Source: Nonomuraea guangzhouensis
GTDB lineage: Bacteria > Actinomycetota > Actinomycetes > Streptosporangiales > Streptosporangiaceae
Assembly (NCBI RefSeq): GCF_019396345.1
Contig: NZ_JAHKRM010000025.1
Coordinates: 1 to 64,000 of the forward strand
DNA length: 64,000 nucleotides
Direction: 5' to 3'
Positions within the stretch are counted from its first letter, which is position 1. The number at the start of each line of letters is the position of its first letter. Below are positions 17,548 to 25,394 of the stretch, in pieces. The notes beneath the pieces are model-generated. The model saw nothing but the letters and a program-made list of their open reading frames with translations, ran no database searches and was not told the DNA's origin. Made by a program: the position numbers and the translations under genes.

Positions 17548-18444
17548 TCAGCCCTTGACCGCGCCGGCGCTCAACCCCTGGATGAGAAAGCGCTGGACGT
17601 ACGCGAAGAGCACGACGACGGGCGCGACGGCGATCAGGCCCCCGGCGGCGAGAGCGCCGAAGTCGCTGCCGAACTCGCCCAGCAGGTAGCTCAGCCCGAC
17701 GGGCACGGTGAACCGGTCCTGCGAGCTGATGAACATGATGGCGAACAGGAAGTTGTTCCACGCGCTGATGAACGCGAAGGACCCGACGGCGACGATCCCG
17801 GGCTTCAGCAGCGGCAGGACTACAGCGCAGAACGCCCGGATCCGACCGCACCCGTCTACCTGAGCCGCCTCCTCCAAGGTGACCGGCACATTTCTGATGA
17901 AGCCCGCCATGAGGACGAGAGAGAGCGGCAGGTGGAAGACGGTGTCGGCGATGATCAGGCTCCACAGGCTGTTCGTCAGATAGAGCCCGTTGAAGATCTG
18001 GAAGAGCGGGATGAGCATCATGGCGCCCGGGATGAACTGCGTGCACAGCATGATGACCAGGAAGACGTTCTTGCCGCGGAAGGTGAGGCGGGCGAGCGCG
18101 TACCCGCCGAGCATGCCGATCACCGTCGACACGACGAGGCTGGCGACCGCGACGGCGATGCTGTTGCGGAAGTAGACGCCGAAGCCCGAGCCCTCCCAGA
18201 CCCTGCTGAAGTTCTCCAGAGTGATGGGCCACGGCACGAGGGCCGTGGAACCCGGTGGCCGGAAGGCGAACAGCACCATCCAGTACAACGGGACGAGCGT
18301 GAAAAGCAGGAACAACGTCAGCGGCAACCACAGCATCAGGCGGTCACCCACCGAGCGCCGTGGCTTGCGGGCAGCGGGCCGCCGGGTCGGTGGTGCCGCA
18401 GGCGCCGGGGCCCGCCCGACGTCGTCGCGGGTGGCGAGGCTCAC
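17548..18444 (-). CDS. Carbohydrate ABC transporter permease, MalG/LacG type
   Basis: 298 aa. The GTG start at 18444 overlaps the upstream stop (GTGA) and is preceded by AAGGAGG inside the upstream gene. The protein is an inner-membrane permease with about six helices, a basic cytosolic N-terminus and the EAA loop (EEAAQVDGCG, near 190-200) that contacts the ATPase. It is the third gene of a binding protein-permease-permease operon. No ATPase gene is attached, as is common in actinomycetes, where one shared MsiK-type ATPase serves several sugar importers; that sharing is inferred. The divergent sugar-acid genes suggest a sugar acid or related carbohydrate as cargo. The NRPS operon begins 139 bp downstream on the same strand. 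Confidence 0.92.
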   Translation of the reverse strand: MSLATRDDVGRAPAPAAPPTRRPAARKPRRSVGDRLMLWLPLTLFLLFTLVPLYWMVLFAFRPPGSTALVPWPITLENFSRVWEGSGFGVYFRNSIAVAVASLVVSTVIGMLGGYALARLTFRGKNVFLVIMLCTQFIPGAMMLIPLFQIFNGLYLTNSLWSLIIADTVFHLPLSLVLMAGFIRNVPVTLEEAAQVDGCGRIRAFCAVVLPLLKPGIVAVGSFAFISAWNNFLFAIMFISSQDRFTVPVGLSYLLGEFGSDFGALAAGGLIAVAPVVVLFAYVQRFLIQGLSAGAVKG

Positions 18445-19373
18445 TTGCCCTCCTTGGAATCGCCGGAGCTGATGCGCAGGTAGACCATGGACGCGAAGGT
18501 CAGCAGCAGGAACGCCGTGACGGTGAGCGCGGAGCCGTAGCCGAAGTCCTGGTCGTGGATGGCGGTCTGGGCCACGTAGAGCGGCAGCGTGGTCGTCGAA
18601 CCCGCCGGGCCGCCGGCGGTCATCGTGTACAGCAGGTCGACGTTGTTGAACTCCCACACCGCCCGCAGCAGCGTGGCGATGACCACGGCCCTGCGGATGT
18701 GCGGCCAGGTCACCGCCGAGAACCGGCGCAGCGGCCCGGCGCCGTCGACGTTCGCGGCCTCGTACAGGTCCAGCGGCACCGACTGCAGGTCGGCGAGGAT
18801 GAGGATGGCGAAGAACGGGATGCCCTTCCACAGCTCGGCGAGGACCAGGGCCCAGAAGGTCGTACCGGGATCCGACAGCAGGGAGGTCCCGTACTCGCCG
18901 ATGCCCATGGACGCCAGGTAGTGCCCGATCCCGGTGGTGGGGTTGTAGAGCAGGATCCAGATCGTCGTGGTGAGGATGCCCGACACCGCCCATGGGCTGA
19001 AGGCCAGGGCGCGGGCCAGCCCGCGGCCCACGAAGGTGCGGTTCAGCACCAGCGCCAGCGCCAGGCCGAACATGAACTGCAGCCCCACCTCCACGACCAC
19101 CCACTGGGCGGTGAAGCGCAGGCTCCGCCAGAACTGCTCGTCGGCCAGCAGTGCCCGGTAGTTGTCCAGGCCGGCGAACCCGTCGTCGAGGGGCCGGGTG
19201 AGGTTGTGGTGGCGCAGGCTCTCCCAGAAGACGCTGAGCACGGGATAGAGCAGGAAGACCAGCACCAGCACGACGGCCGGCGCGATCAGCAGGTACGCGT
19301 GCCCGGCCCGGGACCCGCCCGGGCGGCGCGCCGCGGGCGGGCGGCCCACCGGTTCGGCGGTCGTGGAGCTCAT
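18441..19373 (-). CDS. Carbohydrate ABC transporter permease, MalF/LacF type
   Basis: 310 aa with a Pro/Arg-rich cytosolic N-terminus of about 25 residues and then about six membrane helices. The EAA motif EAANVDGAG lies near 205-213. Sequence and length match the LacF/UgpA family, which forms the transmembrane channel with the MalG-type partner encoded next. The start codon overlaps the stop of the binding-protein gene and the stop overlaps the next start, so the three genes are co-translated. Substrate cannot be read from the permease. Confidence 0.93.
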   Translation of the reverse strand: MSSTTAEPVGRPPAARRPGGSRAGHAYLLIAPAVVLVLVFLLYPVLSVFWESLRHHNLTRPLDDGFAGLDNYRALLADEQFWRSLRFTAQWVVVEVGLQFMFGLALALVLNRTFVGRGLARALAFSPWAVSGILTTTIWILLYNPTTGIGHYLASMGIGEYGTSLLSDPGTTFWALVLAELWKGIPFFAILILADLQSVPLDLYEAANVDGAGPLRRFSAVTWPHIRRAVVIATLLRAVWEFNNVDLLYTMTAGGPAGSTTTLPLYVAQTAIHDQDFGYGSALTVTAFLLLTFASMVYLRISSGDSKEGK

Positions 19374-20728
19374 CCGTGCTCCTTGTCGTACTTGCGCTTG
19401 GCCGTGGTCAGGGCCGTGGCCGCGGCGGTGAGGAAGTCACGCGGCGTCAGGCTGCCCTGCAGCACCTTCTGCCACTCCGGAAGCAGGTCGGTGACGGTGA
19501 TGGAGGTGAATTCCGGCAGGTAGTAGGGCTGTTCCAAAGTCACGACGCCGGGCTTCGCGGCGGCGTCCAGCGCGGCCTTCATGGCGGCGTTCTCGGTCAC
19601 CCACTTCTCTTTCGCGACCGTCTTGTTGCCCGGGAGGTAGCCGGACTTCTGGGCCCAGAAGCTGTTGCCCTCGGGCTCCATCGTGTAGGCGAGGAACTTC
19701 CAGGCCTCCTCCTGGTGCTCGCTCTTCTGGAACATCGCGAACCCGGTCGTCATCCAGCCGGTCAGCACCTGGTTGTCCGGCCCGGGGAAGGGCGCGACGG
19801 CGCCGACCTTCTCGGCTCCCAGGGCGGCGACGTGGTTGGGGTAGGAGCCGATGCTGTGGCTCAACATGGCCGCGCCGCCGTTGCCGAACTGGGCCACCAT
19901 GGTCTTGAAGTCGGCGGTCAGGTCACTGCGCGCGGTCTGCTTGCCGAACAGGGCCACGTACTTCTCGCAGGCGGCAATGACCGCGGGGTCGTTCAGCGTG
20001 GAGGACCCGTCCTCGCGGAAGAACGTGCTCACGCCCGCGCGTGGATAGACCATCTGCACGAACTGGCTGAAGAAACCGTTGCCGCCGCGCAGCGTGTAGC
20101 CGAAACGGCCGGAGGAGGCGTCGGTGAGGCGGCTCGCGGCCGCGTCGAAGTCCGCCCAGGTGGCCGGCGGCTTCAGCCCGGCCTCCTGGAACCAGTCGGC
20201 GCGATAGTAGATCACGTCGGCGAGGCTGGTGGTGGGCGTCAGGTAGAGCTTGCCGTCGGGGGCGGCGGCCCGGGTGGACTTGAGCATCTGCTCGGAGATG
20301 TGCTGTTCGAGGCCGGCCTTCTTCAGGCGTTCGTCCAGGGGGGCGAGCGCGTTCTGGGCCACCAGGGCCGCGAGGTCGGACGCCTTCGGGGTGAGCAGGT
20401 CGGGTGTGGAACGCGTGGCGATCGCGGTGTTGATCTTCTGCATGTACTGGTCGGTGGGCAGGCCCAGGTAGTTGATGCGGATGCCGGGGTTCTTGGCCTC
20501 GAACATCGAGATCAGCTTCTTGAGGTTGGCCGTGCGCTCCGGGCGGGTGTCGGTGTCCCACAACTGCAGCGTGACGCTGCCGCCGCTGCCGCCGCCCGAG
20601 CCGCCGCAGGCGCTCACCGCGGACGCCAGGCCCATGGCGACGCCGGCCCCTGCCGCCGTCCGGATGAAGCCGCGCCGGGACAGGGCGTGCCGGCCGAGGA
20701 CCTCGGCCGGGTGCTGCTGACGGGTCAT
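19370..20728 (-). CDS. Extracellular carbohydrate-binding lipoprotein of an ABC importer
   Basis: 452 aa from the ATG at 20728, preceded by GAGAGGAAA. An upstream in-frame start at 20788 lacks a ribosome site and would spoil the signal peptide. The N-terminus carries a twin-arginine-like segment (SRRGFIRTAAG) and a lipobox (VSAC), so it is probably a Tat-exported, lipid-anchored protein. The body fits the family 1 extracellular solute-binding proteins for oligosaccharides, with a LQLWDTDTRPERT start and a PFPGPDNQVLTGW segment. It is the first gene of the importer operon and faces the GntR regulator across 179 bp containing a palindrome. Cargo unknown; a sugar or sugar acid is likely from context. 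Confidence 0.92.
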   Translation of the reverse strand: MTRQQHPAEVLGRHALSRRGFIRTAAGAGVAMGLASAVSACGGSGGGSGGSVTLQLWDTDTRPERTANLKKLISMFEAKNPGIRINYLGLPTDQYMQKINTAIATRSTPDLLTPKASDLAALVAQNALAPLDERLKKAGLEQHISEQMLKSTRAAAPDGKLYLTPTTSLADVIYYRADWFQEAGLKPPATWADFDAAASRLTDASSGRFGYTLRGGNGFFSQFVQMVYPRAGVSTFFREDGSSTLNDPAVIAACEKYVALFGKQTARSDLTADFKTMVAQFGNGGAAMLSHSIGSYPNHVAALGAEKVGAVAPFPGPDNQVLTGWMTTGFAMFQKSEHQEEAWKFLAYTMEPEGNSFWAQKSGYLPGNKTVAKEKWVTENAAMKAALDAAAKPGVVTLEQPYYLPEFTSITVTDLLPEWQKVLQGSLTPRDFLTAAATALTTAKRKYDKEHG

Positions 20729-20805
20729 GGGTCTTTCCTCTCGTTCACCAAGAACTACGCTCCGCTGTGCGGTTGCCATACGGTACATGAGATATGAGAT
20801 TTAAG

Positions 20806-20823
20806 GTATGGTCGGTTCCATAC
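20806..20823. promoter_or_regulatory. Palindromic operator candidate between importer and GntR operons
   Basis: GTATGG and CCATAC form a perfect inverted repeat with a 6-nt spacer. A third CCATAC half-site lies at 20776-20781. The site sits midway in the divergent gap, about 80 nt from each start. FCD-type GntR proteins usually bind short symmetric sites of this kind next to their own gene, so the 20908 product is the likely ligand. This is by eye; no promoter boxes are clear. Confidence 0.55.
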
Positions 20824-20907
20824 AATGGGCCATGTGCCCTCCGATCCCACCTCGGCGGCCGGACGGAGCGCCGATTATGGTGATCGACGACAAGTGAAGG
20901 AGCGCGG

Positions 20908-21582
20908 GTGAGTGAGACAGTGTTGGGCGTGATCAAAGCGTCTTCCAGGACGGCCCTCGTCCTCGAAGCGCTGCGTCGCGGCATTCTGAGCGGCGAGCTG
21001 CCGGCCGGGCGGGCCCTCGTGGAGGTGGAGCTCGCCAGCCGTTTCGGTGTCTCCAAGACTCCGGTGCGCGAGGCACTGAAGACGCTCAGCGGCGCCGGCC
21101 TGGTCACCATCGGCGAATACACCGGGGTGACGGTCCGCAAGGTCGACGAGCGCCTCACCCGCAACGTGTTCGACGCCCGGTGCCTGATCGAGCCGGTCGC
21201 GGTGCGGCGAAGCGTCGAGGCGGGACTACGCGACGGCGGCCGGCTCGCCCGCGAGGCCCTGCGCAAGGCGGACGAGGCCACGGACGAGGTGACCCGCAGC
21301 CTCGCCAATCGCGACTTCCACCGCGCCCTCTACGCCGACTACGACAACGAGGTGCTGGTCGGCGTGCTCGACCAGCTGCGCGACCAGACGGCCCTCATCT
21401 CCGTCAACGTCTGGTCCCAGCGCCCCTCCTGGGAGGACGAGGCGGAAGAGCACCGGCAGATTCTCGAGGCGGCACTGAACGGGCAGGCCGACGAGGCGGC
21501 CCGGCTCGTGTTGCAGCACATCAGCGTGTTCCAGGAGCGAGCGCTCCAGCAGATCAAGGAGGCCGGCCGTGAGGTTCGGTGA
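20908..21582 (+). CDS. GntR family transcriptional regulator, FCD (FadR) subfamily
   Basis: 224 aa from GTG, with AAGGAG 7 nt upstream. The N-terminal winged helix (15-80) has the GntR signature around SRFGVSKTPVREALKTLSGAGL. The C-terminal all-helical FCD ligand domain (about 95-215) has the metal-site pattern Asp in NRDFHRAL plus downstream His residues. The gene opens an operon with the lyase and dehydratase and is divergent from the importer, so it probably represses both until a sugar-acid intermediate binds. The 3' end overlaps the next gene by 14 bp. Confidence 0.93.
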   Translation: MSETVLGVIKASSRTALVLEALRRGILSGELPAGRALVEVELASRFGVSKTPVREALKTLSGAGLVTIGEYTGVTVRKVDERLTRNVFDARCLIEPVAVRRSVEAGLRDGGRLAREALRKADEATDEVTRSLANRDFHRALYADYDNEVLVGVLDQLRDQTALISVNVWSQRPSWEDEAEEHRQILEAALNGQADEAARLVLQHISVFQERALQQIKEAGREVR

Positions 21583-22504
21583 GCTCTCCCGGGCCCTGCG
21601 CGACGTCGTCGCCATCCCGGTCACGCCCTACGCCGGCGGCGTCCCCGACCTCGCGCTGTACCGTTCGCTGCTGCGCCGCCTGGTCGACGCGGGCGTCAAC
21701 GTGCTCACCCCGAACGGCAACACCGGCGAGTTCTACGCCCTGAGCGCCGAGGAGCGGCTTCAGCTGATCACGGCCTCGGCGGCGGCCGTGCGGGGAGAGG
21801 CGCACCTCATGGCCGGGATCGGCCTCGACGTCGCCACCGCCGTCGAGGAGGCCCGCCACGCGGCGGCGCACGGCATCCGGATGGTCATGGTGCACCAGCC
21901 GGTGCACCCGCACGTGTCGGCCCAGGGCTGGCTCGACTACCACAGGGAGATCGCCGACGCGGTGCCGGACCTGGCCCTGGTCCTCTACCTGCGCAACGCC
22001 TGGGTCGACGGCCGGCTGCTGACGCGGCTGGGCGACCTGTGCCCCAACGTGATCGCCCTGAAGTACGCCGTCACGGACGTGAACCGTTTCGCGCAGCTAC
22101 GCGCGGAGACAGGCCCCGACCGGTTCGTCTGGATCGCCGGGCTGGCCGAACCGTACGCGCTGTCCTACGCCGCCCACGGGGCCGAGGGCTTCACCTCCGG
22201 GCTGGTCAACGTCAACCCCGCCTTCTCGCTCCGGCTCAGGGACGCCCTGCGCGAGGAGCGCTATCCGGCGGCGGAGCGGATGCTCCACGACATCGCGCGG
22301 TTCGAGCACCTGCGCGCGGTCGACGGCGGCGCCAACAACGTCAGCGTCGTCAAGGAGGCGATGCACCAGCTCGGCCTGTGCGACCGCGCGGTCCGGGCGC
22401 CGAGCACCGTCCTCGGCGAACGCGAACGGCAGGAGGTCTCACGGATCCTCACCGAGTGGGCGAAGGCCGACGACCTCGGACCCCTGCCCGCGGCGGCGTC
22501 ATGA
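21569..22504 (+). CDS. DHDPS/NAL-family lyase, probably a 2-keto-3-deoxy sugar-acid aldolase or dehydratase
   Basis: 311 aa TIM barrel. The Schiff-base lysine is Lys165 (ALKYAVTD) and the general acid-base tyrosine is Tyr140 (LVLYLRNA). The N-terminal PNGNTGEFYALS segment is the family's carboxylate-binding loop. True DHDPS genes sit with lysine genes; here the neighbours are a GntR regulator, a sugar-acid dehydratase and a sugar importer. Cleavage or dehydration of a 2-keto-3-deoxy acid made by the next enzyme is therefore more likely. The exact substrate cannot be read. The GTG start overlaps the regulator's end. Confidence 0.88.
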   Translation: MRFGELSRALRDVVAIPVTPYAGGVPDLALYRSLLRRLVDAGVNVLTPNGNTGEFYALSAEERLQLITASAAAVRGEAHLMAGIGLDVATAVEEARHAAAHGIRMVMVHQPVHPHVSAQGWLDYHREIADAVPDLALVLYLRNAWVDGRLLTRLGDLCPNVIALKYAVTDVNRFAQLRAETGPDRFVWIAGLAEPYALSYAAHGAEGFTSGLVNVNPAFSLRLRDALREERYPAAERMLHDIARFEHLRAVDGGANNVSVVKEAMHQLGLCDRAVRAPSTVLGERERQEVSRILTEWAKADDLGPLPAAAS

Positions 22505-23637
22505 GGATCAGCGGCCTCCGCTCGTTCGTGCAGCGCGTCGGCGAGCGTCCCCGGGTGCTGGTGCGCGTCGACACAGACGAGGGCGTCAGCGGCTGGGGCG
22601 AGGCCTACAACCACGGCCCCGACCTGGCGCTCGGCCCCCTGCTCGACTACCTCGGCGGGCAGATCAGGGGTGCGGACCCACGGCGCGTGGAATACGTGTC
22701 CCAGCTCCTGCTCCGCAGCGCCAGGTTCCCGCAGGGGGCGCTCGGGCTGGCGGCGATCGCCGCCATCGACCACGCGCTGTGGGACATCACCGCCAAGGCG
22801 CTCGGCGTGCCGGTCTACCAGGTGCTCGGTGGCGCCGTACGGGATCGGGTGCGCGTCTACTGCGGGCTCTACTCCGCGCCCGACCCCGACGAGTGCCGCC
22901 GCCAGACCACCGAGCTGCACGAGCGCCACGGATTCACCGCCTTCAAGCTGAGCCCGTTCCGTACGGACCTGCACGCCAGACGCTGGGGCCTCGTCGTCGC
23001 CGAGGCGGCGGAATGGGCTCAGGAGGTCAGGCGGTGTTGCCCGGAGGACTTCGACTTCGCCTTCGACGCGCACGCCAAGATCTTCGAGCCCTACCAGGTG
23101 GTTCAGCTCGGCGACGCCCTGGCGCCGATGGACCCGCTCTTCCTGGAGGAGCCGATCCGCCCGGAGCACTTCGCCTCCTGGGGCTACCTGCGCCGGCAGT
23201 TGCGGGTGCCCCTGGCCACCGGGGAGAGCCTGTACTCTCCCCACGAGTTCCTGAACCTGCTCACCCACGGGGGCGCCGACCTCATCCAGCCGGACATCTG
23301 CGTGGTGGGCGGCATGTCCCAGATGCGGCGCATCGCGACCATCGCCGAGACCTTCAACACCATGGTGGCGCCCCACAACCCGATGGGGCCACTGGCCACC
23401 GCGCACAACGTGCACTTCGCCGCGGCCTGCAGCAACTTCTCGATCCTGGAGTACAAGCCGGAGACGACAAGGTGGTGCCCGGACCCGTACGTGCCGGTCG
23501 ACGGGCACCTGGAGCTGCGGCCCGACCGGCCCGGCTGGGGGATCACCATCGACGAGGACGCCCTGGCGGAGGACGACTACGTGCACTGGGAACGCCGGGT
23601 TCCCCTCCGGCCGGACGGATCCCTCGCGTTCTGCTGA
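22501..23637 (+). CDS. Enolase-superfamily sugar-acid dehydratase (mandelate racemase/galactonate dehydratase type)
   Basis: 378 aa from the ATG at 22501, overlapping the previous stop (ATGA). The capping domain occupies about 1-115. The barrel carries the metal ligands Asp189 (FDAH), Glu216/217 (EEP) and Glu242 (TGES), and a catalytic His292 (HNPMGP). His191, directly after the first ligand, resembles the galactonate dehydratase subgroup. Such enzymes remove water from aldonic acids to give 2-keto-3-deoxy acids, which the preceding lyase could then process. Operon position and the divergent importer support a dedicated uptake and degradation route. Substrate specificity within the group is uncertain. 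Confidence 0.92.
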   Translation: MRISGLRSFVQRVGERPRVLVRVDTDEGVSGWGEAYNHGPDLALGPLLDYLGGQIRGADPRRVEYVSQLLLRSARFPQGALGLAAIAAIDHALWDITAKALGVPVYQVLGGAVRDRVRVYCGLYSAPDPDECRRQTTELHERHGFTAFKLSPFRTDLHARRWGLVVAEAAEWAQEVRRCCPEDFDFAFDAHAKIFEPYQVVQLGDALAPMDPLFLEEPIRPEHFASWGYLRRQLRVPLATGESLYSPHEFLNLLTHGGADLIQPDICVVGGMSQMRRIATIAETFNTMVAPHNPMGPLATAHNVHFAAACSNFSILEYKPETTRWCPDPYVPVDGHLELRPDRPGWGITIDEDALAEDDYVHWERRVPLRPDGSLAFC

Positions 23638-23639
23638 CA

Positions 23640-23799
23640 CCGCGGAGCCCCAGGCGGGTGCCGCCCCGGCGATTTCTTCGTAGGTGGCGCCCGCCTCGTG
23701 CAGGGCGCGGACCTCGCCGCCTTCCACCGCGCCGGCGAGCAGGGGACGAGGCTTCGTCGCGGTAAGGTTCTGGCGGACTTTCTTCAAGGTGGACGGCAC
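23640..23799 (-). pseudogene. Possible remnant of a small helix-turn-helix protein
   Basis: The minus frame from an ATG at 23799 encodes about 50 residues, including EVRALHEAGATYEEIAGAA, which resembles the first helices of small actinobacterial DNA-binding proteins. The frame then enters the dehydratase gene in antisense with no domain character. It fills a 164-bp gap otherwise without features. It could be chance coding in GC-rich DNA. Confidence 0.2.
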
Positions 23800-23801
23800 G
23801 T

Positions 23802-24986
23802 GTGAGTAAGGCTGATGAGCTGATCGGCGCGGCGATGGAGGCCCTTGCCCGCGAGGATGAGGCAGCCTTCGACTCCGCCGCCGCCTTCCTGGCCGACCGG
23901 GACGACGCCGATCCCGTGCTGGTGGAGGTGGTGGCCCGGGCGATCTCGAGGTTGTGGCGGAACGGCTGGCAGCCCGCCGACGTGGTCAGGATCGCGGCCA
24001 GGCGGCTGACCGACTGGCACGGGCGGGCGGCGGCTGACCTCATCGCCTGGGAGATGCGGGCCTACCCACCGGCCACGGTGGATGAGCGCTGGCGCGACCA
24101 ACTCGCCGGCCTGGAGGCCGCGGTGTGGTGGAAGGGCGGCTACCTGGCGGCGCGGCAGGCACGCGACGGGGCCGGCCGACTGGTGACCGTCTCCGGTGCG
24201 CTGGAGCTGCTGGGGCTGCTGACCGGGCTGCCGCGGCTGGAGTCGTTGAGCCCGCGGCCTGGGGTCGCTCGCGGTACGGTCCAGGCACGCTCGCACGCGG
24301 TCAGCGAGAAGACGTTCGCGCGGGTGCGGGCGCTGCTTGCCAAGGCGGAGTCGACGCCGTACGAGGCGGAGGCGGAGACGTTCACGTCGGCGGCGCAGAG
24401 CTTGATGGCGAAGTACAGCATCGACGCGGCGATGCTGGACGCACAGCCAGGCGGGGGTGCGGCCCCGGCGGGCATCCGGGTCGGCATCGACGCGCCGTAC
24501 GAGCAGCCCAAGGCCGTGCTGCTCAACCTCATCGCCGAGGCCAACAGGTGCCGGGTGATCTGGTCGAAGGAGCTGGGGTTCGCCACCGTGCTGGGGTTCC
24601 GGGCGGACCTGTCCTGGGTGGAGGTGCTGTTCACCTCGCTGCTGGTGCAGGCGCAGACCGCGCTGGTGAACTCGGGCACCAAGAAGCACGGCACCGGCCG
24701 GTCGAGGAACAAGACGTTCCGCCAGTCGTTCCTGTCGGCGTTCGCCTCCAGGATCGGGGAGCGGCTCGCCGAGGCCACGGCGGATGCGGTCGCGCAGGAG
24801 AGCGCCAGCCGGGGCACCGACCTGGTGCCGGTGCTGGCGGCCCGCGAACAGGAGGTGGAGCAGGCGGTCGAGCGCATGTTCCCGAACCTGGTCTCGCACG
24901 CGATCCGCACGTCCTGGGACCGGGAGGGCTGGGCGGCGGGCCGTACCGCCGCCGATCAGGCCAGCCTCGGGACGCGAGACCGATAG
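23802..24986 (+). CDS. DUF2786 domain protein of unknown function
   Basis: 394 aa from GTG, preceded by AAGGTGG. The middle carries the DUF2786 core near 175-215 (RVRALLAKAEST, then EAEAETFTSAAQSLMAKYSID). A basic stretch (KKHGTGRSRNKT, about 290-300) follows. The N-terminal third is helical, with several Trp-rich segments. DUF2786 proteins are found in phages and actinobacteria and have no settled function. Here it stands alone, just upstream of a decayed integrase and a tRNA fragment, so it may be cargo left from an integrated element. No signal peptide or membrane segment. Confidence 0.8.
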   Translation: MSKADELIGAAMEALAREDEAAFDSAAAFLADRDDADPVLVEVVARAISRLWRNGWQPADVVRIAARRLTDWHGRAAADLIAWEMRAYPPATVDERWRDQLAGLEAAVWWKGGYLAARQARDGAGRLVTVSGALELLGLLTGLPRLESLSPRPGVARGTVQARSHAVSEKTFARVRALLAKAESTPYEAEAETFTSAAQSLMAKYSIDAAMLDAQPGGGAAPAGIRVGIDAPYEQPKAVLLNLIAEANRCRVIWSKELGFATVLGFRADLSWVEVLFTSLLVQAQTALVNSGTKKHGTGRSRNKTFRQSFLSAFASRIGERLAEATADAVAQESASRGTDLVPVLAAREQEVEQAVERMFPNLVSHAIRTSWDREGWAAGRTAADQASLGTRDR

Positions 24987-25051
24987 CGCCTGTATTTCTA
25001 ATGCCGGGGATATCTTCTCCCTAGCGGTAGCCATCCAAGGACGCGAGGATA

Positions 25052-25258
25052 CGGATCCGACAAGACAAGGCTGACGTCGACCTGCACGCCTCGGAGCTGA
25101 CGGTGGCGCAGCAGCGGGTGCACCCCGACGCCCAGGTCGTGGAGGGCCCGCCGAAGAGCGCCGCCAGCTGCCTGGCGGTGGCCCCGGACACGGCGCAGGA
25201 GACGGCCCGGCTGGTGCTGAGCGCCGCATCGGCGCTCGCGCGAGAGCTGAACGCGTGA
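25052..25258 (+). pseudogene. Decayed tyrosine recombinase (integrase) fragment
   Basis: An open frame ending at TGA 25256-25258 encodes about 68 residues. DVDLHASELTVAQQR, then VVEGPPKS and later ARLVLSAASALA, resemble the core-domain segment of phage and ICE tyrosine integrases (DVDL...LTV...GPPKSxAGxRxVxL). No start codon with a ribosome site is visible, the strand before DVDL is lost, and the catalytic R/HxxR/Y residues are absent. It lies 74 bp from the tRNA 3' fragment, the usual place for an integrase. Recognition rests on one motif block, so confidence is moderate. Confidence 0.45.
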
Positions 25259-25331
25259 CTCAGCTTTGCCTCACATCTGCCCCACACCGCCGCAGGCAGC
25301 GATCACCGCGCGGGTTTGCGCAGGTGGAGAA

Positions 25332-25376
25332 GCGCCCTGCAGGATTCGAACCGGCGACCGTCGGATGAGAAGTCCG
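25332..25376 (-). other. 3' half of a tRNA-Arg(UCU)-like gene (attachment-site scar)
   Basis: Read on the minus strand, the segment gives an anticodon stem-loop (CGGA-CTTCTCA-TCCG, anticodon UCU with C instead of A/G at position 37), a T arm containing GGTTCGAATCC, and a 3' acceptor strand ending GGGCGC. The sequence upstream does not provide a 5' acceptor strand or D arm, so this is not a functional tRNA. Tyrosine integrases commonly insert into such 3' tRNA halves and duplicate them, so this is best read as an att remnant. The rest of the 408-bp gap 24987-25394 shows nothing else. Confidence 0.6.
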
Positions 25377-25394
25377 CCGCGCCGAACCCGCCGG

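Noticed and set aside
13881..17558. 1225-codon open frame on the plus strand
   Set aside because: It is the antisense shadow of the KS, A-PCP and KAS III-like genes. It is rich in Arg, His, Gln and Gly with no domain, and GC-rich codon use keeps antisense frames open.
22261..23799. 512-codon minus-strand open frame
   Set aside because: Mostly antisense to the dehydratase. Only its first 50 codons, in the gap, have any helix-turn-helix likeness and are listed separately at low confidence.
25021..25287. Minus-strand 88-codon frame in the DUF2786-GntR gap
   Set aside because: Ser/Ala/Cys-rich without motifs; it is the reverse of the integrase relic.
25332..25376. Functional tRNA gene
   Set aside because: Only the anticodon and T arms and the 3' acceptor strand are present; the 5' half is missing and position 37 is a C.
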